DNA of 64,000 nt, from contig OY970245.1 in NCBI GenBank assembly GCA_963715455.1, positions 1,116,001 through 1,180,000 of the forward strand, given 5' to 3'. The stretch is from VRUE01 sp963715455. Lineage in GTDB: Bacteria; Actinomycetota; Thermoleophilia; Solirubrobacterales; 70-9. The position numbers and the translations under genes were made by a program. Shown here in pieces: positions 1-8,011 of this stretch (position 1 is its first letter; every line of letters begins with the position of its first letter). Below the pieces are notes generated by a model. The model was given only the letters and a program-made list of their open reading frames with translations. It ran no database searches and was not told the DNA's origin.

Positions 1-2
1 CA

Positions 3-1115
3 GGGGTGCGGCTCGCCCGCGAGGGGGCGCCGGTCAACTACGAGCAGGCCTACATTCTCGACATCCTCGAGCCGATCCACGCGCGTCTCGAGGGGACGCG
101 CGAGCTCTATGCGCCGCAAGGGCGGACCCTGCGCGAGGGCGAGGCCTTCCGCTTCGCCGAACTGGCCGAGGCGCTCGAACGCTTCGGTGCCGAGGGGGCC
201 GAGCCCTTCTGCCGGGGTGAGATCGCCGCAGCGTTCAGCGAGCACGTCGTTCGCCACGGGGGCACGCTCGGCGCCGGCGACCTGGCCGCCTACGAGGCGA
301 TCGAGCGCCAGCCGATCCGCGCTGCCTTCCGTGGTACCGAGGTGCTGATCAACCCGCCGCCTTCCTCCGGGGGGATCCTGATCGCCTACTGCCTGGGGTT
401 GCTCGAGCGACTGGGAGAGCGCAGCGGGCCCGAGCAGCTTGTCGCCGCGATGGGCGCGGCTAACGACGCCCGCGGGGAGGCCTTCGCCGAGGCGCTTTAC
501 GGCGAGGATCTGGCAGCCGATTTGCTCGATCCGCGGGCGCTCGACCTGGTGGCGGGCGACCTGCTCGGCTCGACCACCCACATCTCCGTGCTTGATGGCG
601 ACGGCATGTGCGCCAGCGTCACCTGTTCCAACGGCTCTGGCTCGGGCGTGCTTGTCCCTGGCACCGGGGTGATCCTCAACAACATGCTCGGCGAGGAGGA
701 CCTCAACCCCCTTGGCTTCCACGCGATCGCGCCCGGTCGACGGGTGCCCTCGATGATGGCGCCGACCGTCGTCCTGCGCGATGGCGAGATTGAGCTCGGC
801 TTGGGCAGCGCCGGCTCGAACCGCATCCGCTCGGCGATCCTGCAGACGATCGTGCGGGTCGTCGAGCAGGGGATGGCCGCCGACGAGGCGGTGCGGGCGC
901 CGCGCCTGCACTTCGAGCAGGGTGTCGTGCAGGCTGAGCCGGGCATCGATGAGGAAGCGCTGGCGCGGATTGAGGCGCGCGGCCTGCCGGTCCTGCGCCG
1001 CCCGGAGATCAATCTCTTCTTTGGCGGCGTGCAAGCGGTCGCGCGCGACCGTGTTACGGGTGCGTTGAGTGGCGGTGGCGACCCACGCCGTGGCGGTAGC
1101 GTGGCGCCCGCATGA
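3..1115 (+). CDS. gamma-glutamyltransferase family protein, 3' part (5' end outside window)
   Basis: Gamma-glutamyltransferases are Ntn hydrolases that cleave themselves in front of a threonine and move gamma-glutamyl groups from glutathione-like donors. The frame is open to the left edge, so the start is missing. The small-subunit hallmark STTHISV places the nucleophilic Thr near base 573. Downstream are the family blocks PSMMAPTVV, GLGSAGSNRI and a C-terminal GGGDPRRGG resembling the usual GASDPR. The visible part therefore holds the end of the large subunit and the whole small subunit. The stop codon overlaps the next start in an ATGA, which suggests coupled translation. The exact substrate (glutathione, or acyl-lactam as in cephalosporin acylases) cannot be told. 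Confidence 0.88.
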   Translation, partial: GVRLAREGAPVNYEQAYILDILEPIHARLEGTRELYAPQGRTLREGEAFRFAELAEALERFGAEGAEPFCRGEIAAAFSEHVVRHGGTLGAGDLAAYEAIERQPIRAAFRGTEVLINPPPSSGGILIAYCLGLLERLGERSGPEQLVAAMGAANDARGEAFAEALYGEDLAADLLDPRALDLVAGDLLGSTTHISVLDGDGMCASVTCSNGSGSGVLVPGTGVILNNMLGEEDLNPLGFHAIAPGRRVPSMMAPTVVLRDGEIELGLGSAGSNRIRSAILQTIVRVVEQGMAADEAVRAPRLHFEQGVVQAEPGIDEEALARIEARGLPVLRRPEINLFFGGVQAVARDRVTGALSGGGDPRRGGSVAPA

Positions 1116-2251
1116 TCGACTTCGAGGCAGAGGGCCTGCTCGAGGGCACCGACGGCGAGGCTCGCGAAGCGCGCCTGCAACTGCTCGAACGCCTCGCCTC
1201 CGAAGGCGTGCCGTTTGAGGAGCTGCGCCAGGCGGTCGAGGCGGCGAGGCTGACACTGCTGCCGGCCGAGCGGGCCCTTGCCGGCGATGGGCCCCGTTAC
1301 ACGGCGCATGAGATCGCTGCGTCGTCGGGGCTCGATCTCGAGCTGTTGCAGCAGGCGACAGCGGCGCTGGGCATCCCCAACCCGGATCCCGACGAGCGAA
1401 CCCTGACCGAGGCCGACCTCGAAGCGGCGCGGCGCATGAAGGCCTTCCTCGACGCCGGCCTGCCCGAGGAGGGGCTGCTGCAGACCGCCCGCACGATCGG
1501 CATGGGCACGGCGCGCATCGCGGAAGCCAACCGCGAGCTGATCGTGCGCACGCTGATGCAGCCGGGTGACACGGAGCGCGACCTGGCGCTGCGCTTCGCC
1601 GCCGCGGCCGAGCACATGATGCCGCTCTTCGAGCCCGTCCTGACTTACGCGCTGCGCTCGCACATGCTCGAGCAGGTGCGGCGCGACGTGATCGGCGCCG
1701 CCGACCTCGCCTCGGGCGAGATCCGTGGCAGCGCCGAGCTGGCGGTCGGCTTCGCCGACCTGGTCGAGTTCACCCGCCTGGGCGAGGAGATCGCGCCCGA
1801 GGAGCTGGGCTCAGTGGCGGGTCGTTTCGAAGCGATGGCGACCGCCGTCGCCGAGCCGCCGGTGCGGCTGGTGAAGATGATCGGCGACGCAGCGATGCTC
1901 GTCTCGACCGAGCCCGAGCCGCTGCTGGAGGCGGCGCTGCGGCTGATCGAGACGGCCGAGGGAGAAGGCGAGGAGTTCCCCTTCCTGCGGGCCGGCATTG
2001 CCTTCGGCCCGGCCCTGGCCCAGTCGGGCGACTACTACGGCCGCGCCGTCAACCTGGCCAGCCGCATCACCGGCGTCGCCAGGCCCGGCAGCGTGCTCGT
2101 CGACGCGGCGACCAAGAGCGCCGTCGGCAACGGCTTCTCCTACTCCTTCGCCGGCGAGCGCCACCTCAAGGGCATCGACTCCGGCATCAAGCTCTTCCGC
2201 GCCCGCCGCGTTCGGCCTAGCCCCGACAATCCCTCTCTCCCAAGGGGGTGA
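1112..2251 (+). CDS. class III adenylate cyclase, Rv1264-type (autoinhibitory N-domain plus catalytic domain)
   Basis: Predicted soluble 379-aa cyclase making cAMP from ATP. Residues 1-200 resemble the helical regulatory domain of mycobacterial Rv1264, which makes that enzyme pH-responsive. Residues 205-368 are the cyclase homology domain. The metal aspartates are D216 (FADLVEFT) and D259 (KMIGDA). K255 and D307 (GDYYG) match the adenine-selecting Lys/Asp pair, and N314 and R318 (VNLASR) match the transition-state pair. All key residues are present, so activity is expected. pH control is inferred from family resemblance only. The gene overlaps the preceding one by 4 nt and ends 5 nt before a palindrome-bounded cassette. 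Confidence 0.92.
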   Translation: MIDFEAEGLLEGTDGEAREARLQLLERLASEGVPFEELRQAVEAARLTLLPAERALAGDGPRYTAHEIAASSGLDLELLQQATAALGIPNPDPDERTLTEADLEAARRMKAFLDAGLPEEGLLQTARTIGMGTARIAEANRELIVRTLMQPGDTERDLALRFAAAAEHMMPLFEPVLTYALRSHMLEQVRRDVIGAADLASGEIRGSAELAVGFADLVEFTRLGEEIAPEELGSVAGRFEAMATAVAEPPVRLVKMIGDAAMLVSTEPEPLLEAALRLIETAEGEGEEFPFLRAGIAFGPALAQSGDYYGRAVNLASRITGVARPGSVLVDAATKSAVGNGFSYSFAGERHLKGIDSGIKLFRARRVRPSPDNPSLPRG

Positions 2252-2256
2252 AATCT

Positions 2257-2302
2257 GTCGATCGAAGCCTTTTGGGGCTATGGCCCGCAAAATGCCTCGA
2301 TC
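2257..2302. repeat. left palindrome of the AbiEi/DUF559 cassette
   Basis: Imperfect inverted repeat. The left arm runs CGATCGAAGCCTTTTGGGGC (2259-2278) and the right arm runs from 2283 to 2302; about 16 of 20 positions pair. The ATG of the enclosed gene (2280-2282) lies in the loop, so a folded transcript would hide the start. The right half (AAAATGCCTCGATC) matches the right half of the palindrome at the other end of the gene. Confidence 0.7.
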
Positions 2303-3194
2303 TGCGCCGCCTGGGCTGTGGAATCTGGTCAGGCGACAGCATGGGGTCATCACCCGGCAGCAGTTGCTCCAGCTCGGCCTGACCGCCGATGCGATCGGAC
2401 ACCGTGTAGCGAGCGGCCGCCTCCACCGCCTTCACCAGGGCGTGTACGCGGTTGGCCGTCCCGAAATCGATCGGCGCGGCCGCTGGATGGCCGCGGTCCT
2501 GAGCTGTGGCCCTCACGCCCTGCTCAGCCACGAAGCCGCTGCTTGCCTGTGGGGCCTCTGGGAGCGTCCCAAGTCCATCGACGTGAGCATCCCCGAAGGC
2601 AAGCTTCGTCGCCGTCCGGGCATTCGGGTGCATCGGCGCGCTGGTCTCGATTCGGTGCATCACTCCGTCGTTGACGGCATCCCGGTGACCAGCCCGGTTT
2701 GGACGCTGGTTGATCTTGCTGCTTGCACTGACCTCGATCGCCTCGATCGGACCGTCAGCGATGCGGACCGTCTAGGCCTCCTCGATCCAGAGTCGCTCAG
2801 GTCGGCACTCGACTCGCTTGGCCCGCTAGCTGGCGTTGGCGATTTGCGGTCCTTGCTCGATGCACATACCTTCGCGCTGACCGATTCCGTCCTCGAGCAG
2901 CGTTTCCTGCGACTGGCTCGCGACGTTGGCCTGCCGCAGCCGGTGACGCAGGCCCGGGTGAATGGGTATCGCGTTGACTTCTACTGGTCGGACTTGGACC
3001 TCGTCGTGGAGACGGACGGTCTGAGATACCACCGGACTCCCACTCAGCAGAAGAGGGACCGTGTGCGCGATCAGGCTCACGCCGTTGCAGGCCTCACGAC
3101 GCTGCGTTTCACGGCAGCGCAAGTGCGCTACGAGCCGGATCGGGTGCGAACGACGTTGGCCGCAGTCGCCTCCCGCCTTTCCGGTGCAAAGTGA
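2280..3194 (+). CDS. AbiEi-like N-domain plus DUF559 (Vsr/PD-(D/E)XK-like) protein
   Basis: 304-aa protein. Residues 12-95 match the winged-helix 'AbiEi antitoxin N-terminal' domain (LVRRQHGVITRQQLLQLG ... GVYAVG ... SHEAAA). Residues 200-300 match DUF559, a small nuclease-like fold related to Vsr. Candidate catalytic acids are E206, D233 (RVDFYW) and E244 (VVETDG), with H251 after them. The name 'type IV antitoxin' is customary, but no AbiEii-type nucleotidyltransferase toxin lies beside it. ATG at 2280 was chosen because GGGG lies 4 nt upstream; a second ATG at 2292 is possible. Its position inside terminal inverted repeats suggests a selfish or mobile gene rather than a toxin-antitoxin pair. 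Confidence 0.82.
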   Translation: MARKMPRSAPPGLWNLVRRQHGVITRQQLLQLGLTADAIGHRVASGRLHRLHQGVYAVGRPEIDRRGRWMAAVLSCGPHALLSHEAAACLWGLWERPKSIDVSIPEGKLRRRPGIRVHRRAGLDSVHHSVVDGIPVTSPVWTLVDLAACTDLDRLDRTVSDADRLGLLDPESLRSALDSLGPLAGVGDLRSLLDAHTFALTDSVLEQRFLRLARDVGLPQPVTQARVNGYRVDFYWSDLDLVVETDGLRYHRTPTQQKRDRVRDQAHAVAGLTTLRFTAAQVRYEPDRVRTTLAAVASRLSGAK

Positions 3195-3234
3195 AGCTTT
3201 TCGGGGGTCATACCCCGAAAATGCTTCGATCGAC
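3193..3234. repeat. right palindrome of the AbiEi/DUF559 cassette
   Basis: Near-perfect hairpin: GAAGCTTTTCGGGG (3193-3206), a six-base loop, then CCCCGAAAATGCTTC (3213-3227), with one bulged base. It overlaps the stop codon of the enclosed gene and runs on into GATCGAC, which completes the terminal inverted repeat. It lacks a T-tract, so it is not a classical terminator, although it lies between convergent genes. Confidence 0.75.
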
Positions 3235-3238
3235 CCGC

Positions 3239-4207
3239 TCAGTAGGGCTTGCGGCCGCTGACGAGCAGGTTGTAGAAGAGCTCGGCGGGGAGGTGGGGCT
3301 CGAGGAAGCGGCTGTCGACCTTCTGCAGGGTGATGTAGCTGCGGAAGGCGAAGTTGCGCCAGCTCCAGGAGACGGATTCGGGCTCGGCGGTGGACTCGAC
3401 CGTGCGCAGTCCCCAGCCCCAAAAGTTGGCGAGCAGTTCCTCGCCGCCTACGTGGCGGTTCTCGAAGCCGGCTTCGCGCAGGAGGCGGCGCAGATCAGCG
3501 GGGGCGAAGGCGTGCACGTCGACCTCGCCCTCGAGGCTGTGGCCCTCAGATTGCTCGGCCTCGGCGATCGTTCGCGGCTGGGCTTTCACCGCCCGTCGCC
3601 AGAGCGGCGCGGCGAGCAAGGCCGCCCGCTTGGGCAGGGCGGCAAGTTGGTCGCCGTAGCGCGAGGGCTCGCCGGCGAAGGCGATCGCGCCGCCGGGTCG
3701 CAATACGCGGCGAAATTCGGCAAAGGCCTTGTCGAGGTCGGGGATGTGATGGAGAACGGCATGACCGAAGACGAGGTCGAAGCTCTCGTCCGGGAAGGGC
3801 AGCTCCTCGGCCTCGGTCTCGACCGTCTCCACCTCAAGTCCGAGACCCCCGGCCGTCGTCGCTAGGCGCTTGAGCATGCCGGGGGAGATGTCGGTGGCGG
3901 TAAGGCTCTCGATCGCCCCGAGCTGCAGCAGGTTGAGCGAGAAGTAGCCGGTGCCCGAGCCGATCTCGAGCCCGGCTCCGAAGCTCTGCCCGTTGCGCCC
4001 GCCGAGTGCCTTAACCAGCTTCTGACGTACTTGATCCTGGCCGGTGGCGCCGAAGTCGATGCCCCACTTGGCGTCGTACTCGTTGGCCGCCGCATCGTGG
4101 TAGCGGGTGTTGACGTCCTTGATGTGCTCCGGCGTCGCCGTCGGGGAGGCTGGCATTCGGCCGGGAACAATACGGTCCCCGTGAGTGCGGAGCGAGCAAG
4201 CATCCAT
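3239..4207 (-). CDS. class I SAM-dependent methyltransferase
   Basis: 322-aa protein with a Rossmann methyltransferase core: LEIGSGTGYFSLNLL (SAM loop), an acidic loop at TATDIS, and FGHAVLHHIPD followed by RRVLRPGG. The family (Methyltransf_11-like) includes small-molecule, lipid and ubiquinone-type methylases; the substrate is not evident. The start at 4207 is favoured by AAAGGA seven bases upstream; an internal ATG at 4156 would remove 17 atypical residues. It is divergent from the glucan operon that begins 45 bp away. A role in the same glycan or lipid pathway is plausible but unproven. Confidence 0.85.
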   Translation of the reverse strand: MDACSLRTHGDRIVPGRMPASPTATPEHIKDVNTRYHDAAANEYDAKWGIDFGATGQDQVRQKLVKALGGRNGQSFGAGLEIGSGTGYFSLNLLQLGAIESLTATDISPGMLKRLATTAGGLGLEVETVETEAEELPFPDESFDLVFGHAVLHHIPDLDKAFAEFRRVLRPGGAIAFAGEPSRYGDQLAALPKRAALLAAPLWRRAVKAQPRTIAEAEQSEGHSLEGEVDVHAFAPADLRRLLREAGFENRHVGGEELLANFWGWGLRTVESTAEPESVSWSWRNFAFRSYITLQKVDSRFLEPHLPAELFYNLLVSGRKPY

Positions 4208-4252
4208 ATCTGATTCCTTTGCGCCGCGAGCGAAGCGCGAAATTTGTCTCTG

Positions 4253-5017
4253 ATGACGCGAGAGTACGTCCAGGAAAACCAGCCCCCGGGAGTGCCGCCG
4301 CTGCCCTTGACAGGCGAGCGCACGCTGCCCGACGTCCCCGAGGAGAACTACTGGTATCAGCGCCACCTCGTCGTCTACGAGTGGATCGCGGCGCACCTGG
4401 CCGGCAAGCGCGTTATCGACATGGCCTGCGGCGAGGGCTACGGGGCAAACGTCCTGGCGGGCACGGCGGCGAGCGTCGTTGGCGTTGATGCCAACCCCGA
4501 GGCGCACGAGCACGCCCGCCTGCGCTACGTGCGCCCCAACCTGCGCTTCGAGCGCGATCTGGTCGAGAGCTTCGCCGAGCCCTGCGACGCCGTCACCTTC
4601 CTGCAGACGATCGAGCACGTGCAGGACGCCGGCGCGATCCTCCAGCACTTCAAGTCGATGCTGGCGCCGGGCGGCGTGGCCTACATCTCGACTCCCAATC
4701 TGCTCACCCTGGCGCCTCCTGGGGCGGAGAAGTCCGACAACCCCTGGCATGTGCGCGAGTATCGCGCCGAGGAGTTCCGCGCCCTCTGCGAAGCGCACTT
4801 CCCGCGGGTCGAGCTGCTCGGCCTCTTTCATGCGCGCAAGCTGCGCGCGCACGAGATCGCGATCAAGTTGGGCTGGGACCGCATGCACAAAGCCCTGCGC
4901 CTCAGCAAGCCTTTCTACGAGCGCTTCACTCCGGCGATCGTCGCCTCCGACTTCGAGTTGAAGCAGGGCGATCTCGACGGGGCCCTGGATTTCCTCGCTG
5001 TCTGCCATGCCCCCTAA
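4253..5017 (+). CDS. SAM-dependent methyltransferase, Rv3030-like (possible methylglucose polysaccharide enzyme)
   Basis: 254-aa methyltransferase with SAM motif VIDMACGEGYGANVL and the unusual N-terminal block LTGERTLPDVPEENYWYQRH. I recognise that block as characteristic of mycobacterial Rv3030. In mycobacteria Rv3030, Rv3031 (GH57) and Rv3032 (GT4) are adjacent and linked to 6-O-methylglucose lipopolysaccharide synthesis. Here the same three families follow in the same order with 11-nt and 4-nt overlaps. ATG 4253 was chosen over an in-frame TTG at 4244; neither has a clear ribosome site. The likely role is methylation of an intracellular alpha-glucan, inferred from family and context. Confidence 0.83.
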   Translation: MTREYVQENQPPGVPPLPLTGERTLPDVPEENYWYQRHLVVYEWIAAHLAGKRVIDMACGEGYGANVLAGTAASVVGVDANPEAHEHARLRYVRPNLRFERDLVESFAEPCDAVTFLQTIEHVQDAGAILQHFKSMLAPGGVAYISTPNLLTLAPPGAEKSDNPWHVREYRAEEFRALCEAHFPRVELLGLFHARKLRAHEIAIKLGWDRMHKALRLSKPFYERFTPAIVASDFELKQGDLDGALDFLAVCHAP

Positions 5018-6419
5018 ACAGAGCGCCGGCGATCTGGCGATCGTCCTGCACTCTCACATGCCCTACGTCGAGGGCTTCGGCACCTACCCGTTCGGTGAGG
5101 AGTGGCTCTTCGACGCGGTGATCCGCTCCTACCTGCCGGTGTTGGAGGTGGCTGAGAAGCTGACGGTGACGGTCACCCCGGTGCTCGCCGATCAGCTCGA
5201 GGATGCCGGGGTGCACGAGCGTCTGCGCCGCTTCCTCGTCGACTGGCGCATCGGCGCCGCCGAAGCCGATGCTGCCCAAGTGCCGTCTGAGTGCCGCGCC
5301 GCTTGCGAGGGTGAGTTGCAGCGCTACAGCCACGCCTTGGAGCTGCTTGACGCGCAGCGGGGCAGTCCACTGCGCGCCTTCCAGACCGCGGCGTCGGAGG
5401 GCCGTGTAGCGCTTGCCGCTTCCGCCGCAACGCACGCTGTGCTGCCGCTATTGGCGACGCGTGAGGGCCTGCGTCTGCAGCTCGATGCCGGTATCCGCTC
5501 GCACCGGCGGCGCTTCGGTTGGGGAGGTGGTTTCTGGCTGCCCGAGTGTGCCTACGCGCCGGGCCTCGAGCGGCGTCTCGCGGAGCACGGGGTCGAGTGG
5601 TTCTGTACCGATCAAAGCGCTCACGCGGCGCCCCTGGATGCGCTGACGCCGATCGCCACTGAGGCGGGGCCAGTGGCGCTGCCGATCGACTGGGAGGCGA
5701 TCCAGTGGCTCTGGTCGTTGGATGGCTACCCCTCCGACCCGGCCCATGCCCAGTTCGCCGGCAAGTCGCTGCGCGGCGTGCGCATCTGGAAGGTCGGTGG
5801 TGGTGGCTATGACCCGGACACCGCCGCCGCGGCGGCGCGGCGCCAGGCGGGTGAGTTCCTTGCCGCTGTCGCCGCGCGTCTGCGCGAGTTCAAGACCTCT
5901 CACGGCCACCGCGGCTTGCTCGTCTTCGCGATCGACACCGAGCTACTCGGCCACTGGTGGTCGGAGGGGGCGCTCTGGCTGCGAGAGGTGCTTGCCGGGG
6001 CGGCCGCCGCAGGCGTGCGGTTGCTCACCGTGCCCGAGGCGCTGGCCGAGCACGAGCCGGTCGCCCGGCCACTGGCGGCCTCGACTTGGGGCGAGGACAA
6101 GGACCTCAGCACCTGGGACTCGCCGCCGGTTGCCGATTTGGCCTGGGGGGCACGGCGCCTCGAGCTGCGCCTGCTGCGGGCGTTGTCCCGGGGCATGCGC
6201 GGCGACGCGGCCCTGCGCGCGGCGCGTGAGCTGCTCGCCACCCAAGCCAGCGACTGGGCCTTCCTCGACAAGCGCGGCCAGGCGGGCGATTACGCCTACC
6301 AGCGGGCGATCGCCCATGCAGAAGCGGCACTGGAGGCCATAGACTCCCCGACCATCGCCGACCCGCGCCTACGCGCACTCGCCCCTGATTTGAGCCTCTC
6401 ACCGCTCCAGCAGCCGTGA
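5007..6419 (+). CDS. glycoside hydrolase family 57 protein (alpha-1,4-glucan branching enzyme type)
   Basis: 470-aa cytoplasmic GH57 protein expected to branch or process alpha-1,4-glucan. The conserved GH57 motifs are present: HSHMPYVEG near residue 15, the nucleophile E180 in GFWLPEC, and the acid/base D310 in FAIDTELLGHWW. Length and layout fit the branching-enzyme subfamily (TT1467, Rv3031) rather than the larger amylases. It overlaps the methyltransferase before it by 11 nt and the glucosyltransferase after it by 4 nt (GTGA), so the three are almost certainly co-translated. Confidence 0.9.
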   Translation: MPPKQSAGDLAIVLHSHMPYVEGFGTYPFGEEWLFDAVIRSYLPVLEVAEKLTVTVTPVLADQLEDAGVHERLRRFLVDWRIGAAEADAAQVPSECRAACEGELQRYSHALELLDAQRGSPLRAFQTAASEGRVALAASAATHAVLPLLATREGLRLQLDAGIRSHRRRFGWGGGFWLPECAYAPGLERRLAEHGVEWFCTDQSAHAAPLDALTPIATEAGPVALPIDWEAIQWLWSLDGYPSDPAHAQFAGKSLRGVRIWKVGGGGYDPDTAAAAARRQAGEFLAAVAARLREFKTSHGHRGLLVFAIDTELLGHWWSEGALWLREVLAGAAAAGVRLLTVPEALAEHEPVARPLAASTWGEDKDLSTWDSPPVADLAWGARRLELRLLRALSRGMRGDAALRAARELLATQASDWAFLDKRGQAGDYAYQRAIAHAEAALEAIDSPTIADPRLRALAPDLSLSPLQQP

Positions 6420-7609
6420 CCCGCGTCCTCATCCTCTCTTGGGAGTACCCGCCGCTGATTGAGGGGGGTTTGGCCCGGCACGTGCGCAAGCTCTCGGAGG
6501 CGCTGGTCGAGCGCGAGGTCGAGGTGCATGTGCTGACCCGCGGCGGCGAAGAGTCGCCGGCCGAGGAGCGGCGTGGGGGGGTCATCATCCACCGCATCCG
6601 CGAGCCCAAGCGGCCCACCGACCTGGGCGAGTTCGTCGCCTGGGTCGAGCGCATGAACTCCGACATGCTCGCCGCCGGGGTGGAGCTCGGCGACCGCTAC
6701 AGCTTCGACCTCGTCCACGGTCACGACTGGCTCGTCGCCAACGCCTGCGACCATCTTGCCAAGCGCTTCGACGCACCCTTGGTGACGACGATCCACGCCA
6801 CCGAGCACGGTCGCCACCAGGGCTGGGTTGACAAGCATCCCCAGACCTACATCCACGGGGTCGAGCGCTGGATCACCAACCGCTCCGAGCGAGTGATCGC
6901 CTGCTCGCACTACATGCGCGAGCAGATCGCCGACATCTTCGGCGTCGATGAGGGGCGGGTCTCGGTGATCCCCAACGGCATCGACCCCGACGATCTGCAG
7001 CCCCAGGACCCCAGGGAGCTGACCAGGCTGCGGGGGGAGTTCGCCGATCCCGAGGAGAAGCTGGTCCTGCTGATCGGCCGGCTGGTCTACGAGAAGGGTT
7101 TCCAGTTGGCACTGGAGGCGATGCCGCGACTGATCGAGGAGGTGCCGGGCACGCGCTTCTTGATCGCCGGCTCGGGCACGCACGAGGCCGAGTTGCACAA
7201 ACAGGCCGAGGAGTTGGGCCTGATGGAGCACGGCACTTTCCTCGGCTGGATCGGCGACGACGTGCTGCACTCGCTCTACCGGATCGCCGACCTCACCGTG
7301 GTGCCCTCGATCTATGAGCCCTTCGGTCTGGTCGCGCTCGAGGCGATGGCATCAGGCTGTCCCTGCATCGTCGCCGACACCGGCGGCCTGCGCGAGGTCG
7401 TTCCCCACGAGGAGGCGGGCCTGCGTTTCCGCGCCCACGACCCCGAAGCCCTCGCCGAGGTTGCGATCCGCGTGCTCTCCGATGACGAGCTGGGTCGCAG
7501 CCTGGTCGCCGAAGCCTACGAGCACCTGCGTCGCTTCGACTGGGGCGACGTTGCCGAGCAGACCGCAGCGCTCTACGCCGAGCTGGTTGGCGAGACCAGC
7601 CCTGCCTGA
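6416..7609 (+). CDS. GT4 glycosyltransferase, Rv3032/GlgA-like alpha-glucan synthase
   Basis: 397-aa GT-B enzyme starting at GTG. The N-terminal MTRVLILSWEYPPLIEGGLARHV is typical of actinobacterial alpha-1,4-glucosyltransferases (Rv3032, GlgM/GlgA type). The C-terminal domain carries the retaining EX7E signature around YEPFGLVALEAMASG plus LIGRLVYEKG. It should extend an alpha-1,4-glucan from a nucleotide glucose, with the GH57 enzyme introducing branches and the methyltransferase capping or modifying sugars. Ordinary glycogen synthesis is the alternative reading, but the attached methyltransferase favours a methylated glucan. Confidence 0.9.
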   Translation: MTRVLILSWEYPPLIEGGLARHVRKLSEALVEREVEVHVLTRGGEESPAEERRGGVIIHRIREPKRPTDLGEFVAWVERMNSDMLAAGVELGDRYSFDLVHGHDWLVANACDHLAKRFDAPLVTTIHATEHGRHQGWVDKHPQTYIHGVERWITNRSERVIACSHYMREQIADIFGVDEGRVSVIPNGIDPDDLQPQDPRELTRLRGEFADPEEKLVLLIGRLVYEKGFQLALEAMPRLIEEVPGTRFLIAGSGTHEAELHKQAEELGLMEHGTFLGWIGDDVLHSLYRIADLTVVPSIYEPFGLVALEAMASGCPCIVADTGGLREVVPHEEAGLRFRAHDPEALAEVAIRVLSDDELGRSLVAEAYEHLRRFDWGDVAEQTAALYAELVGETSPA

Positions 7610-7619
7610 GCGTCCCGGC

Positions 7620-7877
7620 CTACCCGTCCTCTTTGAACTTGCCAATGCGGGTGTCGCCCGGCTCCCAGCCCAGGCCGGCGAGCAGCTCGTCGGTGGAGAC
7701 TTCCAGCGAGCCGGCCAGCTTGATCAGCGTGTCGATGCGGGCCAGTCGCAGGCCGCGCTCGAGCTGACTGACCTCGGTGCGGTGCAGCGATGCCCGCACG
7801 CTGAGCTCGTCCTGAGAGAGGTCGGCGCGTTTGCGGCAGCGGGCCAGGTTGTCGCCAAAGCGGGCAGCAATGTCCAC
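7620..7877 (-). CDS. small XRE-family helix-turn-helix regulator
   Basis: 85-aa DNA-binding protein consisting essentially of one Cro/CI-type HTH (RCRKRADLSQDELSVRASLHRTEVSQLERGLR). The GTG start at 7877 is supported by AGGAAGGA seven bases upstream. No partner toxin or phage gene is adjacent, so it is probably a stand-alone regulator with an unknown target. It is convergent with the GT4 gene, leaving 10 bp between the stops. Confidence 0.85.
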   Translation of the reverse strand: MDIAARFGDNLARCRKRADLSQDELSVRASLHRTEVSQLERGLRLARIDTLIKLAGSLEVSTDELLAGLGWEPGDTRIGKFKEDG

Positions 7878-8011
7878 GGCTCGATCCTTCCTGGGGGGAT
7901 TGCCTCCACCCTTGGCACAGAGGATTGACGCCACAGGACAGCTCGCCGGTTGCGAGCACGCCGCAATTTATCAGCTAACAGACAATAACCCTCAGTCTGA
8001 CGTGGCGCCGG

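Larger units (their letters stand above)
2257..3234 (+). mobile_element. putative palindrome-bounded cassette carrying an AbiEi/DUF559 gene
   Basis: A 978-bp unit whose outermost 12 bases are perfect inverted repeats: GTCGATCGAAGC at 2257-2268 and GCTTCGATCGAC at 3223-3234. Just inside each end lies a related imperfect palindrome (2257-2302 and 3193-3227). One protein gene (2280-3194) fills the interior: its start codon sits in the loop of the left palindrome and its stop codon touches the right one. The unit fits with only 5 and 4 spare bases between two neighbouring genes, as expected for a precise insertion. I see no target-site duplication. Mobility is an inference; the repeats and spacing are directly visible. 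Confidence 0.5.

Noticed and set aside
497..1663. Long open frame on the minus strand across the gamma-glutamyltransferase and cyclase genes
   Set aside because: Antisense to two well-supported genes; it is rich in Arg, Pro and Ser as expected for the reverse of high-GC coding DNA and shows no domain.
2280..3194. AbiE type IV toxin-antitoxin system
   Set aside because: Only the AbiEi-like domain is present, fused to DUF559; there is no adjacent AbiEii nucleotidyltransferase. The neighbours are a cyclase and a methyltransferase.
3193..3227. Right cassette hairpin as an ordinary Rho-independent terminator
   Set aside because: No T-tract on either strand, and a homologous palindrome occurs at the other end of the gene over the start codon, which a terminator would not explain.
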